The position numbers and the translations under genes were made by a program. DNA of 5,240 bases from Dactylosporangium sp. AC04546. GTDB taxonomy: Bacteria > Actinomycetota > Actinomycetes > Mycobacteriales > Micromonosporaceae. This document shows positions 5,073-5,240 of the stretch, piece by piece. The DNA lies in assembly GCF_022095675.1 (NCBI RefSeq), contig NZ_JAHYSG010000233.1, positions 1 through 5,240 of the forward strand. The letters run 5' to 3'. Position 1 is the stretch's first letter; every line of letters begins with the position of its first letter. The notes beneath the pieces were generated by a model. The model saw only the letters and a list, made by a program, of their open reading frames with translations. It did no database searches and had not been told where the DNA came from.

Positions 5073-5240
5073 GGACGCCGGCGGCGCGAGGGCTGGCGGC
5101 GGGAGCGCCAGGCGGTGGACAACGGCGTCGAGGAGCAGGGCATGGGACGACGAGCGGCGAAGGGCAGGGCGTGGAGTGCCCGGCGTGGACGACGGCGGTG
5201 AGGGGGGCAGGGGCGCCGGGGTGGTCGGCGCGGACGACGG
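5073..5240. repeat. Degenerate G-rich tandem-like repeats at the right edge
   Basis: Five related units begin with GGAC at 5073, 5117, 5145, 5187 and 5232. Examples are GGACAACGGCGTCGAGG (5117), GGACGACGAGCGGCGAAGG (5145) and GGACGACGGCGGTGAGG (5187). The first, third and fourth steps are 42-45 bases and the second is 28 bases. Several units are followed by a GCAGGGC-like tail (5135-5141, 5163-5169, 5207-5213). The plus strand is strongly G-biased here. Spacing is not a multiple of three throughout, so copies fall in different frames and the array is unlikely to be protein coding. The last unit is cut by the window edge, so the array may continue. No other gene is seen in 4998-5240; one minus-strand frame is open throughout, but its Pro/Ser-rich translation resembles nothing I know. 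Confidence 0.5.

Noticed and set aside
5007..5240. Upstream extension of the VOC remnant frame, open on the minus strand to the window edge
   Set aside because: Open frames of this length are common at this GC content. The translation is Pro/Ser/Ala-rich, overlaps degenerate repeats in shifting frames and does not resemble a VOC protein.
1..5240. CRISPR arrays, tRNA or rRNA genes, insertion sequences
   Set aside because: I see no regular repeat-spacer array, no cloverleaf-like or conserved rRNA stretch, and no transposase or flanking terminal inverted repeats.

Overview
The window looks like chromosomal DNA from a high-GC actinomycete. Base composition is extreme, third codon positions are almost all G or C, one gene starts with GTG, and two -10-like boxes sit 7-8 bases before start codons, as in leaderless actinobacterial transcripts. 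The arginine- and alanine-rich lipoprotein would suit a Micromonosporaceae or Streptomyces relative, but the genus is a guess.

Layout. Three genes read leftward (minus strand) in the order: a nucleoside 2-deoxyribosyltransferase-like protein (3483-3052), a 14-helix DHA2-type MFS exporter (3041-1566) and a secreted lipoprotein (1449-73). The first two are 10 bases apart and probably translationally coupled. The lipoprotein follows after 116 bases and ends just before a stem-loop at 42-69. Facing the other way across 67 bases is a complete cytochrome P450 (3551-4897). The divergent interval holds one -10-like box per direction, each just upstream of its ATG. It also holds a perfect 9-bp inverted repeat with an 11-base spacer that covers the P450 start codon, a good operator candidate. 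No regulator is encoded in the window.

Edges. Bases 1-31 resemble the 3' end of the lipoprotein gene (26 of 31 identical, codon phase kept), suggesting a partial duplication. Beyond the P450, 4898-5240 has no intact gene that I can see. It starts with a minus-strand remnant of the N-terminus of a VOC/glyoxalase-family protein, whose recognisable part stops exactly at the P450 stop codon. It ends in about 170 bases of degenerate, G-rich repeat units that run off the window.

How the genes may work together. A base- or nucleoside-processing enzyme coupled to a drug-type exporter, opposite a P450 under a possible shared operator, would fit a small-molecule modification and export or resistance module. 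That is inference; no substrate can be read from the sequence. The lipoprotein appears to be an internal tandem duplication, with four cysteines per half and a roughly 90-residue Pro/Ala/Gly linker inside the first half. Its function is unknown.
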